A stretch of 64,000 nucleotides of DNA, from positions 248,001 through 312,000 of the forward strand of contig JAPFFF010000050.1 of the NCBI GenBank assembly GCA_039105265.1. Direction: 5' to 3'. Of this stretch, positions 29,471 to 40,805 are shown in pieces (position 1 is the first letter of the stretch; each line of letters opens with the position of its first letter). Position numbers and translations under genes: made by a program. Below the pieces are notes generated by a model, which did not search any database, was not told where the DNA came from, and saw only the letters and a program-made list of their open reading frames with translations. Source of the DNA: Tritrichomonas musculus (taxonomy: Eukaryota; Parabasalia; Tritrichomonadida; Tritrichomonadidae).

Positions 29471-30190
29471 CTATATAAATGACTCATACCAGTCATTGGT
29501 AAATTCAAAAATATTATAATCGGATAATTCGTCATTAGGGATATTGTCGAAAATGTTAGAAGATTCTTTATTTTTCGTTCCCAAAGAATTTGAGGCTCTT
29601 TCATGAATCGAATGAGTTTCTACCGTTTCATGATTATCGCAATACTTTTCTGTATTTTCGTTTTTATTTGTAGGCTCACTTTCGGTACTATTATTATTAT
29701 TATTTTGACGGCAAAGGAAAAATTCCCAATGATTTTTAATATCATTTACACTTCTATATGGAAATGATCGCTGTAAAATTGCCCATCTTGGCCCAAGTTT
29801 ATCATAAAGCGTAATTAATAATTCATCATCTTGTTTAGACCATTCTCCTTTGAAAACGCCAGGGAAAAGATAATTACAATACCGATCTCTGCATTGCTTT
29901 GGTGTTCTTCCCTTAACATATTCAGCTATAACACTCCATTTTTTGGTTCCATGCTTTGCTACCATCTCTTTAATTATATCATCTTCTTCTTTTGTAAAAA
30001 ACTTTTTTTTTCGTTTCAGTTTTGACTTCGAATTGTCTTCATTCGTTTCATCATCTTCTTTTAAAGATTTTTTTTCATTTTCTTCTAATTTTTTACCAAC
30101 GCTTACCTGGGGGAATAGACCAGCAGAATTGTTCTCTGCTGTATAGTTAATTCTTAAGGCATTTGGAGGAGAAATACTCGTATTAGTCAT
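29471..30190 (-). CDS. R2R3-type Myb transcription factor
   Basis: A 239-residue protein. Two Myb repeats are clear: residues about 62-109 (FFTKEEDDIIKEMVAKHG, KKWSVIAEYVKGRTPKQCRDRY) and about 114-161 (KGEWSKQDDELLITLYDKLG, RWAILQRSFPYRSVNDIKNHW), with the spaced bulky aromatics expected of the fold. A basic stretch KRKKKFF just before repeat one may be a nuclear signal. The C-terminus is Ser/Asn/Glu-rich. Trichomonads have a large Myb family that controls genes such as adhesins and responds to iron. The ATG at 30,190 begins MTNTSISPPNALRINY; no clear initiator is seen. The targets are unknown. Confidence 0.9.
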   Translation of the reverse strand: MTNTSISPPNALRINYTAENNSAGLFPQVSVGKKLEENEKKSLKEDDETNEDNSKSKLKRKKKFFTKEEDDIIKEMVAKHGTKKWSVIAEYVKGRTPKQCRDRYCNYLFPGVFKGEWSKQDDELLITLYDKLGPRWAILQRSFPYRSVNDIKNHWEFFLCRQNNNNNSTESEPTNKNENTEKYCDNHETVETHSIHERASNSLGTKNKESSNIFDNIPNDELSDYNIFEFTNDWYESFI

Positions 30191-31098
30191 ATATTTTAAT
30201 AGACTAATATTTATTTCAAAAAAAATTTTGATTATATTGAAAAATTGAAATATTTATCAAAAGCATAAATTTTTTAGAAATAAAATGAAAGATAATTCAT
30301 CAAAGAATCAAATAAAACTGTAAAAAAAAATAATTGATTTTTATCATTATTATTTGAATAAATTTCAGAAAAAATGGAGGAATTGGAACTTTTTGATATC
30401 ATTCAAAAATTAAATAGAATTGTGGATAAAAAATATAGAATTTAATAATCAATTTAAAGAATAATAAACAATGTTCATCATTCAAACATGTAAAAGTTTA
30501 AATGCATGCAATTTCCAAAACAAAAAAGAAAAGACAAGAAATCATTTTATTTAAGGGGGTAGTTGAATATAATTTTGATTGAGAGAGTTATAGAAAAAAA
30601 ATTGTATTCGTATAGAATATTTTGAGAGAGCTATTCAAATTAATTGAAAGACCATTCAAAATGATCCAAAAAAAAAGCATTTTATATGATCACAAAAGAA
30701 AAATGGTAACTAACCAAATAAGCCATTGTTCGTAAAGTAATCTGAATTTTATTTTCATCAAAAGAACTTCTAGAAAGAATGAAAATTTAATAATTTCAAA
30801 AAAATAAAAAATGCATGGATTTGGTTTTGCTTTATTTAAAGGGAAAAATCAAAAAGAGTAAAAACAAAGTATACATACATAAATAACTGATTATCTCCAG
30901 CTTAATGGATCAATTAATATTCGACTATAATCGTTAGACATGAAATTAGAGCCATTTAAAAAAAGATCGCTAAAAAAGCTACTTTAATGTTACTAAAGAA
31001 AATCTTCAGTTTGCAGTTGAAGTCAGTAAACCAAATGTAGTACCAAAAACTTTGATTAATAAGATGATGATAAACCCTATAAAATAAGGGCAGCGACC
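30191..31098. other. Intergenic spacer, nothing recognised
   Basis: AT-rich DNA between the Myb gene start and the inverted-repeat element cluster. No open frame, RNA gene or repeat could be supported. Confidence 0.5.
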
Positions 31099-31150
31099 AA
31101 TGTCCCTACTTTAACGGTCACTGTTAACGGTCATAATGGTAGGGACAAAT
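31099..31150. mobile_element. Tiny inverted-repeat unit, left of the cluster
   Basis: A 52-bp unit begins AATGTCCCTACTTTAACGG and ends GGTAGGGACAAAT, so its two ends are inverse copies. It has the same terminal sequence as the 2.2 kb element that follows after GGAGCAGCGAC. It may be an extreme internal-deletion copy or a leftover end. Confidence 0.55.
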
Positions 31151-31161
31151 GGAGCAGCGAC

Positions 31162-33321
31162 AAATGTCCCTACTTTAACGGTCATTTTTAACGGTTATAG
31201 TATATATTTACCTGTAAAAACAACGAGAGATGTGAATTTTATGATAAATTACGCATAAAATGTTTTAACAATGCTAGATTACAAAAATGTTTATAAGACG
31301 AATTCAAAAAAACTGGAAATTCAGATAAAAATTAGAATATGATTTATCCAAAAAAAAAAACTTAATAAATTAGTCGAAATGTTAACGTTAACATTATACA
31401 AAAGATGTTTATTTAAATTAAAACAAAATATTCTTCATTATTAGGAAATAATATTATTAGTAATTTCTTTATCGCATTTATAAAAATATTTTTAAGTTAA
31501 ATAGCATGTGAAGTTCTTATAAATAGTTTTGTTTGATGTTTTCATGGGCAAAAAAGTTGAATGCATCTATTTCAAATTTTCTTGAAAAAAGTATGAATAG
31601 GTCATGGATTTTTTAATAAAAATATATTTTTTTCCATCATTGCTAAAACAAAGTAATTTCTTTTTATCAAATGATTTTTTAATTATATAATTACATATTT
31701 ATCAAATATATGTAAGGAAATGCTTTAAAATTTGAAAATTACTTCGATCTTTACTAAAAAGTAATCGAATATTAAAATATATTCAGTTTGAATTTTATTA
31801 AAAGAATCTATTATATTATGCAAAGAACTAATTCTACTTTTGTCTTTTTAAGTTTTTGATCAAATTTTTTAGGTTTATCAAATATTTTTGCCTTTGAAAA
31901 TTACGATTTTTTAGAGAGGTCGTTCAGTGAAGTGATTTTAACGTAACTTTTTACTTTCAATCAACTTTTTACCAAAAAATATTTATCAAAATTTCCTAAA
32001 AATTATATAATCATAGTTTATAGGATTATTCTGTTTTGTTAAATGCAAAATTGTAGTCAAATATGATTTTTTTATTTTTTGAAATAATATTAATCATTAC
32101 TAATTTTATCTTTGAATTTTTAAGATTTTTAAGATTTAATAAGATATATTATATTATTATTCATATACTCGTTATACATATCTCGAATCATTCTATTTAA
32201 ATGATTATTGGTCTCTGAATTGCATTATTAGATAATTTCAGTTTTTTGACATCAAACATTATTCACCGGTTTTTGGTATTTATTCTTTTGGTTAGTTATT
32301 GTAATGTGATTTTATCTTCAGCTTTTTAGGAAATTTCTTCCTGTCAATTTTGCATTATAAAATTGCATTTTAAATTCCTATACAATTATATCCAAATTAA
32401 AGATTTTTATATATTTTAATATATTTATATATATATTATTAATTTGATTATTCAATTAATTTATCAAAAATTTAGATATTTATAGATATAGATTAATTTT
32501 TTTAATTTGAGAGTATTTTTCTGTTAAAATAATTTATTCAATATTTTTATTTATTTAATTGAAAAAATTGAATAACAATTTTATTAGTTATTCAATCTTA
32601 TAAATATATATATATAATTCCAATAATACTCTTAAAATGATTGTAATTTATAATAATCAATATTAATACTATATAATTATTCAATTAATCAACTAATATT
32701 TATGTTTTATTAAAGATATAAATAAATTATATAATTTTATTACACTTTTATTATAGAATAAAATATTTTTTTTGAATTTAGAAATTGAGAGGAAAAAAAA
32801 TGCTTCTCAAATTATTTTTTTATGAAATAAACTAGTAAAAGTATGCAATTCTTAAAAAAATTCTTAAATAAATATAATAATGAATTATGAAAAATTAGAA
32901 GAAGTGTAATAAAAATAAATTTTATCTTCTTGGTCAAAAATATGGTCAAGATTATTATTGCTTTTCATTGAATTATTAAAAATTAAAATATCTAAAAATC
33001 AGTAGGAAATTTTTTTTAAATATTATTCTCTCTTTAAATTTATATATCATATAATAACATACTAAAAAATAATCTGTTTTTGAATTACTTTTTATAAGTT
33101 GAACGACCTCTTTTTTTAGCAAAATTATAATTTTTTATTGTAAAAAGCACTAAAAATAAAGATTTATTCATTTTAATACTATTTTAACTAAAATATATTA
33201 AATAAATAATTCACATTTTCTTATGGAATGAGTAAGGATATTTGTAACCTCATTTATAAAAATAAAAAGAGATTTTCTATATGTTTGACCGTTATAAATG
33301 ACCGTTAAAGTAGGGACAAAT
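31162..33321. mobile_element. Non-autonomous 2.2 kb DNA transposon with ~38-bp inverted ends
   Basis: The left end AAATGTCCCTACTTTAACGG (continuing to about 31,200) is matched, with a few differences, by the inverse complement of 33,283-33,321. The 11 bases GGAGCAGCGAC stand directly outside both ends (31,151-31,161 and 33,322-33,332), which fits a target-site duplication of the 9-11 bp length made by Mutator-like (MULE) transposases. The inside is about 80% A+T and has no transposase frame. A second, shorter inverse pair (AGAGGTCGTTCA near 31,915 and TGAACGACCTCT near 33,100) may mark another element nested within it. Confidence 0.65.
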
Positions 33322-33332
33322 GGAGCAGCGAC

Positions 33333-33398
33333 AAATGTCCCTACTTCACCTCACCAATTTAATAGCCGTTAAAAATGACCGTTAAAGTAGGGACATTT
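33333..33398. mobile_element. Tiny inverted-repeat unit, right of the cluster
   Basis: A 66-bp unit begins AAATGTCCCTACTTCACC and ends GTTAAAGTAGGGACATTT. The ends are inverse copies of each other and of the neighbouring element's ends. It lies directly after the right-hand GGAGCAGCGAC. Confidence 0.55.
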
Positions 33399-34249
33399 GT
33401 AATTTCCCTTTTTGAAAAATCTAATAAAAGCTATCGTATTAGAAAGTATAAAAGTAAACTTGAATACAACTATACTAAGAACATATAAATGCTTCTTTAC
33501 GACTTTAATATTTAAAATGGCTCCAAAGACATTGAAAATACTTACCGTTCTATTCAAAAATAAAAACGGTTGATGATTGAAAAAGCTGATATCAAAAAGT
33601 TTTTTTTCTTTTGAAAATATTTTTTCTCAAAAAGTGGATGAAATATATTTATTATCAAAAAGTGTACTCCTTGCTGGTTAGGTAACTAGCAAGCCTCGCC
33701 AGATAGACATTTCTGCCTTATGCAGTACTTGAGGATTTTTTTACCTAAAGATTTGTAGAATAAACATTTCAATGAACGACCAAATATCCGTACTTTACAA
33801 AACCGCCGAAGGTCTACTTGCCAGAAAATATTACTCTATTCATAATTTTATATCTTTTTTTTGTAATTTCTATCTACTTTTATTTTATTTTATTAGTTAA
33901 TAAAATATAAATATATTGATTTTTTTTTAATCCTTCACTACATTCTAATAAATAATTTAGAAATTAAATTTGAATATTTGAGTTAACCGAAAAATCATTA
34001 AAAAAACAAAATAAAATTGAGAATTCGGTTAACCAATTCAAATTTTCAATAAATAAATTCAAATTGATAACTTTTTGAATTATCAAAGTTAAAAATTTAT
34101 AAACATCGAAATTTAAATAAATGTGAAGTATTTACAGAGAAGCATAAGAAGATATGAATATTTGTGTATTTCTCGAATTGATCGAAATTAGATTTTTAAT
34201 TCAAATATTTCAATTAAACTTGGTTAAAAAAAAAAAAAAAAATTCAACA
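33399..34249. other. Intergenic region upstream of the protease
   Basis: AT-rich apart from a small GC-richer patch at 33,665-33,730, which includes the small hairpin CTTGCT...AGCAAG. Long poly-A and poly-T tracts precede the protease initiator. No gene was found. Confidence 0.5.
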
Positions 34250-34250
34250 T

Positions 34251-34260
34251 TCACTTCATT
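34251..34260 (+). promoter_or_regulatory. Initiator (Inr) of the cysteine protease gene
   Basis: TCACTTCATT contains two overlapping-phase matches to TCA+1-Py-(T/A), with presumed start adenines at 34,253 and 34,258, 11 and 6 bases before the ATG at 34,264. This is a classic trichomonad core promoter. Confidence 0.75.
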
Positions 34261-34263
34261 ATA

Positions 34264-35211
34264 ATGTTTGCACTCTTAGCTTCATTAGCTTCATGCGCTT
34301 ATTATCTTCAACATGAAGAAAAGTCATTCTTAAATTGGATGCGCTCAACAAACCAATTTTACACAGGAGAAGAATATCAAACAAGATTTGGAATCTATCT
34401 TTCAAACTCACGTCTTGTTAAAGAACATAACTCACGAAATAACAAATTCACAGTTTCAATGAACAAATTTGCTGCATTGACACCAGAAGAATATCGTTCA
34501 CTTCTTGGATTCAAGATGGACATAAAGAAGAACAAAGCAACTAAGACACAGCGCAGATCGAATACAAATTCATTAGACTGGCGTGAGAAAGGAGTTGTTA
34601 ATGGAATCAAAGATCAATCATCATGCGGATCATGCTGGGCATTCTCATCAATCCAAGCAGTTGAATCATCTAATGCGATTGCGACAGGAAAACTTCAACG
34701 ATTCAGTGAACAAAACCTCGTTGATTGCGTCACTAGCTGCTCTGGATGCGTAGGTGGCCTCATTGATCCAGCATATGATTATTTTATTTCAGAACAAAAT
34801 GGACAATTCGTCCTTGAAGATGATTACAAGTATACAGCTTCTGAAGGAACATGCAAGTTTGCACAATACAAGCCAGCTGGTCATATTTCAAGGTATATCA
34901 ACATTGTCGAAGGTGACGAAGATGATTTAGCTGCCAAAGTTGAAAATTATGGACCAGTTGCTGTTGCAATTGATGCTGGCAAATGGTCATTCCAACTTTA
35001 TTCTAGTGGAATTTATGATGAACCAGCTTGCTCACCGTATAACCTTGATCATGCAGTTGGATGCGTTGGTTATGGAGTTGAATCAGAAACAAAGTATTGG
35101 ATTGTTAGAAACTCATGGGGAACTTCATGGGGCGAAAAAGGATATATCAGAATGCTTTGGAAAGATAACCAATGCGGAATTGCATCAATGGCCACTCTTC
35201 CTATTTATTAA
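34264..35211 (+). CDS. Cathepsin L-like cysteine protease (papain family C1)
   Basis: A 315-residue preproenzyme. A short hydrophobic leader (MFALLASLASCAYYL) is followed by an I29-type inhibitory propeptide (residues about 20-95, RFGIYLSNSRLVKEHN then FTVSMNKFAALTPEEY). The mature enzyme starts near LDWREKGVV. Catalytic residues are visible: oxyanion Gln118, Cys124 in CGSCWAF, His263 in LDHAVGCVGYG and Asn283 in RNSWGTSWG, and disulfide cysteines are in the usual places. The length is normal for the family. Trichomonads secrete several such proteases, which act in lysosomes or outside the cell on host proteins; the specific paralogue is not assigned. The stop TAA runs into AAA, giving the TAAA poly(A) signal. 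Confidence 0.95.
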   Translation: MFALLASLASCAYYLQHEEKSFLNWMRSTNQFYTGEEYQTRFGIYLSNSRLVKEHNSRNNKFTVSMNKFAALTPEEYRSLLGFKMDIKKNKATKTQRRSNTNSLDWREKGVVNGIKDQSSCGSCWAFSSIQAVESSNAIATGKLQRFSEQNLVDCVTSCSGCVGGLIDPAYDYFISEQNGQFVLEDDYKYTASEGTCKFAQYKPAGHISRYINIVEGDEDDLAAKVENYGPVAVAIDAGKWSFQLYSSGIYDEPACSPYNLDHAVGCVGYGVESETKYWIVRNSWGTSWGEKGYIRMLWKDNQCGIASMATLPIY

Positions 35212-35395
35212 AAATTTTTCGTTTTATTTTATTTATTTTATTTTTGTTTTTATTTCAATAATTAATTTAACTGAAAAAGAAAAATTGAAGATTACCTTTT
35301 TTAGTATCTTTTTAAGTCAAAATGTAACTTTCATTATGTAGTTCATTATTTCGATAATTGATGTGAGGAAGTTTTAGGAAAAGCAAACCAGCAAA

Positions 35396-35461
35396 CTAAT
35401 TATTTCTCTATATTCAAAAATAACAAATATAAAGTTCTTTTGCAATAAAGGAGCTTTTTAT
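35396..35461. repeat. 3' flank shared with the 3.2-4.4 kb copy
   Basis: The 3' flank beginning AACTAATTATTTCTCTATAT is nearly the same as 3,161-3,210, showing that the duplication covered flanking DNA as well as coding sequence. Confidence 0.7.
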
Positions 35462-36925
35462 TCATACTTGTGATTTTGGTGATGAAATTGTTCCAAACAA
35501 TTCAATTCGTGTTAAATAGATGTAATAATTGTATCGTGAATCATGATTCCATTGTTCTTCTTGGATGTATCGAATGTAACGATAATATTTGTCACTTTTC
35601 GTGTTCTCAAATCGATGCTGCTTGTAACGGTCATTCAGTTCTGAATTGTTAACTCTGTGATCAACGTCTTCCCAGTGTTCGTGATCGTTCGAGCCAACAA
35701 TTCGCCACGATTTTGGATAGTAACAATTCCTTGCTCGAATTGTGTATGATGTCAAATTGACAGTTTTGTTCACAAAGTCAAATTCAATCCACCCATCACT
35801 CGAACTCGGATTACCGCTACTATAATTATAATAGCCCTCATTGTTCATGTTGTTTGAATTATATTTGATCAGGTTGGTGACTGGACATGAAGGATGAGGA
35901 TATCCTCCGCCTGAAAGTTTCAGAATGTTTCCTGCTTCAAGATCGGCGCCGTTTTGTTTCTGCAGGTAGTCAATGATGCCTGACAGTTCGTTTCCGTTGT
36001 ATTCGCATTCTTTCTCTTCGCTATCAATTTCCTTTTTCTTTCTGTCTTTCTTTCTGTTTTTGACTGTTTCGAGAAGTTTCAAAAAGTGACACCTCAGAGT
36101 GAAAATGATGCCTGAAATTTCACATTCAATTATTTCATCGTCAAGGTTATCGTAAATGAATTTAATCATGCTTTCGTCGTATTCTTCAATTCCAAGCGAA
36201 AGAAGGAAGTGCATCACTGTTAAAACTTCTCCTTCGCTCACAAGTGACTCAAAGATGTCATGAATTTCACTTTCGTTCTTCTTTTCTACATCTTCACGAT
36301 GTGATATGTAAGCATCGATGATCTCTTTGATGATCCCTTCTTCAATATTTCTCATTTCTGAACTTAGAATGAATTCTTTGATGTGACCAGATAAGTACTC
36401 AATTGATCGTGAATGGAATTCTGTGCTTAACAATGAAATCGCTTCTTCTTGGCTATTCACTTCATATCTCATTTTGTCTTCTTTATCAGTATAACCGTTA
36501 AGAATCGTCGTTATTATTGAATAGATTTCTTGTTGTGGATTATTAATCTCAACTTTATCAACGGTCGATTTGATTAGCTTTTGAAGAATTTCTTCAATGC
36601 TTTCCTTGGTATATTTTGTTAGTTGTGATTTGAGCTGTTGTGGAAGATTGATGGGATATTCGTTAATCGTAGGGTCAACTTGGTAAGAATCGTTGATTTT
36701 TCTTGAAATAACTCGAGCTTTATTTTTAGTGGTATTAATTGTGATTTTATCTTTTTTCTCTTGTGAATTTTGACTTTCATTATTATTATTATTATTATTA
36801 TTTTTGGTTTCATTTTGATTACTTGAGGTGAAATTAATTATAATCTGAAAATTATCGCTATCATCATATTCTATTAATCTTTTCAAATATGATCTAGGAG
36901 TTTCATACATGCTATTTTGCTCCAT
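35462..36925 (-). CDS. F5/8 type C (discoidin-like) domain protein
   Basis: A 487-residue protein. The N-terminus (MEQNSMYETPRSYLKRLI...) is followed by an Asn-rich stretch (near residue 45) and a charged, helical middle (about 110-320; SIEYLSGHIKEFI, DIFESLVSEGE, LLSLGIEEYDESMIKFIYDNL) reminiscent of BTB/BACK-associated helices in related trichomonad proteins. The C-terminal domain (about 340-480) has the F5/8 type C pattern: GGGYPHPSCP, DGWIEFDF, YTIRA, PKSWRIVGSNDHEHW, KYYRYIRYI and ending IYLTRIELFGTI. That fold usually binds sugars or lipids; no signal peptide is visible, so an intracellular role is likely. The stop TGA is followed by ATAAA. The close relative at 3.2-4.4 kb is truncated. 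Confidence 0.8.
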   Translation of the reverse strand: MEQNSMYETPRSYLKRLIEYDDSDNFQIIINFTSSNQNETKNNNNNNNNESQNSQEKKDKITINTTKNKARVISRKINDSYQVDPTINEYPINLPQQLKSQLTKYTKESIEEILQKLIKSTVDKVEINNPQQEIYSIITTILNGYTDKEDKMRYEVNSQEEAISLLSTEFHSRSIEYLSGHIKEFILSSEMRNIEEGIIKEIIDAYISHREDVEKKNESEIHDIFESLVSEGEVLTVMHFLLSLGIEEYDESMIKFIYDNLDDEIIECEISGIIFTLRCHFLKLLETVKNRKKDRKKKEIDSEEKECEYNGNELSGIIDYLQKQNGADLEAGNILKLSGGGYPHPSCPVTNLIKYNSNNMNNEGYYNYSSGNPSSSDGWIEFDFVNKTVNLTSYTIRARNCYYPKSWRIVGSNDHEHWEDVDHRVNNSELNDRYKQHRFENTKSDKYYRYIRYIQEEQWNHDSRYNYYIYLTRIELFGTISSPKSQV

Positions 36926-38344
36926 TTACCTAAAAAAATTTTTTTGAGGATATAAATGATCGAACAAATTTAAACTTTTTGATATAAATGATCAATTTGC
37001 TTATAACGATGATACTTGTCCTAAACGATCAGAAAACTATTATTTTTTTAGACCGATAAAATTTTACAAAAAATAATTTGATTGATTTTTTTTTGGGTCA
37101 AATCCTAGTGAACCCGAGTTCTAAAAAAATATCAGCACCCCCTCTCAAAAAGTTCAAAAAAAAAAAAAAAACATTCAATTTTTTTCCAACTATTTTTGAA
37201 TGGTTTATTTTATTAGAACTTTTTGAATGATTTATAAAAATGATTAAAATTAAAAAAAAATTCTGAAAAAATGAAAAATGTGAGTTTTCTGGTTATGTAA
37301 AAAAATTAAAAATAGCAAATACATATATAAAAACAGATTGTAAATTACAAAACTTAATTTTATGAGATTAATCAAATTTTTGTGAATGTTTGTATAATTA
37401 TGTAGTAACCATTCGGCTGTTTCGTAATCCCTTTCTATCTGAGATTGACATCACCAATTTTTAAACACTGCCATTCTCGAAATTTGGAATTACAGCGCAT
37501 GGAATAGAAATTACGGCATATAAAAAACGGTAACTTTTTCAAATAATAAATGGTCATGCTAAAACTTTGTGAATATTTGCTTTGAATCCATGTTGGTTAA
37601 GATAAAAAAAAAACTCACGCTTAATATTTTAACGTTTTTTTTTTATATATACCGTAACTCATGCTTTATATTTTAATAAACCAGACCAATTTATTACAGA
37701 AACTAATCTCACTTGCATATGATTGTCCTTGCAGTTATATTAGTTGATTTTATTCAGCATCAGCATACCATTATTTACTCAAATCATCCTCGCCTGCTCA
37801 AATCAATTATCCAATTTTATTTTAAGACTGAAGTCTCCTCCACCTATTATCAAATGTGTAATAAGAAATTACTTGTAAATAATTAATTATATTTCTTCTC
37901 AAAAACGACCAAATAAAATACGGCTATTGTATAGAGCGGGTTCGGCAAAATTACTGATTTGACAACGGAACTCTCCAACTTACGACCGTAAGGGTTAATT
38001 ATGTGGGAAAAAATAGAAAGTTTTGGGATAAATTGAAAAAATAGTAGAAATGAACAGTTGTCAGAAAAATTGTAGAATAAAATGAAAGATAAGTAGCAGT
38101 ATTATATATTTAATGAACTCCATGATCAGATATTTCGATAGAGGTGTCGCAAAAAGTGTAGCTGAACATAATCAATCAAATTCAAAAAATCTAATGCTCG
38201 TTCTAATAATGATGAAATTCCATGGAGTCAATGATAGATATGCTGCAAAGCAAACCAATTGGCCAGATGATATATTATATTACACTGCATATCCTTATAA
38301 AGCATCTCGAAAAGCACATAAACAATAAACCTGTAAATCGAGCT
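36926..38344. other. Intergenic region, no convincing gene
   Basis: AT-rich DNA with a GC-richer patch at about 37,395-37,520 and another at 37,930-37,990. A 71-codon ATG frame at 38,113-38,328 (MNSMIRYFDRGVAKSVAEHN...) has ordinary protein composition and could be the leftover of a gene, but it is short, has no initiator and is not recognised. Confidence 0.4.
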
Positions 38345-40795
38345 TTAACAGAATACTAAGGCATAATAAGTTGTAAGATAAGGAGTAGAATAAGTTATAA
38401 AATAAGTCGTAGGATAAATTGTGAGATAAGTAATAGGATAAGGTAAAAGATAAGTAGTTTAGGAAGTTGTAAGATAAGTAGTATAGAAAGTTATATGACA
38501 AGTTATAAGATAAGTTGTAAGATAAGTTGTAAGATAAGTTGTAAGATAAGTTATAAGATAAGTTATAAGATAAGTTGTAAGATAAGTTATAAGATAAGTT
38601 GTAAGATAAGTTGTACGATAAGATGTACGATAAGATGTAAGATAAGTTGTAAGATAAGTTGTAAGATAAGTTGTAAGATAAGTTGTAAGATAAGTTGTAA
38701 GATAAGTTGTAAGATAAGTTGTAAGATAAGTTGCAAGATAAGTTGTAAGATAAGTTGTAAGATAAGTTGTAAGATAAGTTGTAAGATAAGTTATAAGATA
38801 AGTTGTAAGATAAGTTGTAAGATAAGTTATAAGATAAGTTATAAGATAAGTTATAAGATAAGTTGTAAGATAAGTTGTAAGATAAGTTGTAAGATAAGTT
38901 ATAAGATAAGTTATAAGATAAGTTGTAAGATAAGTTATAAGATAAGTTGTAAGATAAGTTATAAGATAAGTTGTAAGATAAGTTATAAGATAAGTTATAA
39001 GATAAGTTATAAGATAAGTTGTAAGATAAGTTGCAAGATAAGTTATAAGATAAGTTGTAAGATAAGTTGTAAGATAAGTTGTAAGATAAGTTATAAGATA
39101 AGTTATAAGATAAGTTGTAAGATAAGTTGTAAGATAAGTTATAAGATAAGTTGTAAGATAAGTTGTAAGATAAGTTATAAGATAAGTTGTAAGATAAGTT
39201 ATAAGATAAGTTATAAGATAAGTTGTAAGATAAGTTATAAGATAAGTTGTAAGATAAGTTGTAAGATAAGTTGTAAGATAAGTTGTAAGATAAGTTGTAA
39301 GATAAGTTGTAAGATAAGTTGTAAGATAAGTTGTAAGATAAGTTGTAAGATAAGTTGTAAGATAAGTTGTAAGATAAGTTATAAGATAAGTTGTAAGATA
39401 AGTTATAAGATAAGTTATAAGATAAGTTGTAAGATAAGTTGCAAGATAAGTTGCAAGATAAGTTATAAGATAAGTTGTAAGATAAGTTATAAGATAAGTT
39501 ATAAAATAAGTTATAAGATAAGTTATAAGATAAGTTGTAAGATAAGTTGTAAGATAAGTTGCAAGATAAGTTGTAAGATAAGTTGTAAGATAAGTTGTAA
39601 GATAAGTTGTAAGATAAGTTGTAAGATAAGTTGTAAGATAAGTTGTAAGATAAGTTGTAAGATAAGTTATAAGATAAGTTGTAAGATAAGTTATAAGATA
39701 AGTTATAAGATAAGTTATAAGATAAGTTATAAGATAAGTTGTAAGATAAGTTGTAAGATAAGTTGTAAGATAAGTTATAAGATAAGTTATAAGATAAGAT
39801 GTAAGATAAGTTGTAAGATAAGTTGTAAGATAAGTTGTAAGATAAGTTGTAAGATAAGTTGTAAGATAAGTTGTAAGATAAGTTGTAAGATAAGTTGCAA
39901 GATAAGTTGTAAGATAAGTTGTAAGATAAGTTGTAAGATAAGTTGTAAGATAAGTTGTAAGATAAGTTGTAAGATAAGTTGTAAGATAAGTTATAAGATA
40001 AGTTATAAGATAAGTTGCAAGATAAGTTATAAGATAAGTTATAAGATAAGTTATAAGATAAGTTATAAGATAAGTTGTAAGATAAGTTGCAAGATAAGTT
40101 ATAAGATAAGTTATAAGATAAGTTATAAGATAAGTTATAAGATAAGTTATAAGATAAGTTATAAGATAAGTTATAAGATAAGTTATAAGATAAGTTATAA
40201 GATAAGTTATAAGATAAGTTATAAGATAAGTTGTAAGATAAGTTGTAAGATAAGTTGTAAGATAAGTTATAAGATAAGTTATAAGATAAGTTATAAGATA
40301 AGTTATAAGATAAGTTATAAGATAAGTTGTAAGATAAGTTGTAAGATAAGTTGTAAGATAAGTTGTAAGATAAGTTGTAAGATAAGTTGTAAGATAAATT
40401 GTAAGATAAGTTGTAAGATAAGTTGTAAGATAAGTTGTAAGATAAGTTATAAGATAAGTTATAAGATAAGTTGTAAGATAAGTTGCAAGATAAGTTATAA
40501 GATAAGTTGTAAGATAAGTTGTAAGATAAGTTGTAAGATAAGTTATAAGATAAGTTATAAGATAAGTTGTAAGATAAGTTGCAAGATAAGTTATAAGATA
40601 AGTTATAAGATAAGTTATAAGATAAGTTATAAGATAAGTTATAAGATAAGTTATAAGATAAGTTATAAGATAAGTTATAAGATAAGTTATAAGATAAGTT
40701 ATAAGATAAGTTGCAAGATAAGTTATAAGATAAGTTGTAAGATAAGTTATAAGATAAGTTATAAGATAAGTTGTGAGGTAAGGAAAAAGATAGAA
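38345..40795. repeat. 12-bp minisatellite, about 190 in-phase copies
   Basis: The unit GATAAGTTGTAA alternates with GATAAGTTATAA, with rare GATAAGTTGCAA and GATAAGATGTAA forms. From about 38,509 to 40,772 no indel breaks the 12-bp register. The first 160 bp are degenerate copies. Because 12 is a multiple of three, both strands have long frames: KISCKISY-type on plus (769 codons from an ATG at 38,495) and TTYLITYL-type on minus (800 codons, no ATG). I treat these as by-products. Confidence 0.95.
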
Positions 40796-40805
40796 GTAAG
40801 ATAAG

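Noticed and set aside
38113-38328. 71-codon plus frame
   Set aside because: Composition is protein-like but it is short, unrecognised and has no initiator; kept only as a note in the intergenic entry.
38345-40795. CRISPR-like array
   Set aside because: Units are 12 bp with no spacers; it is a simple minisatellite in a eukaryote.
38495-40804. 769-codon plus-strand frame (KISCKISY repeats)
   Set aside because: It starts with an ATG but has no initiator, and is pure satellite; it is kept only as an observation under the repeat.
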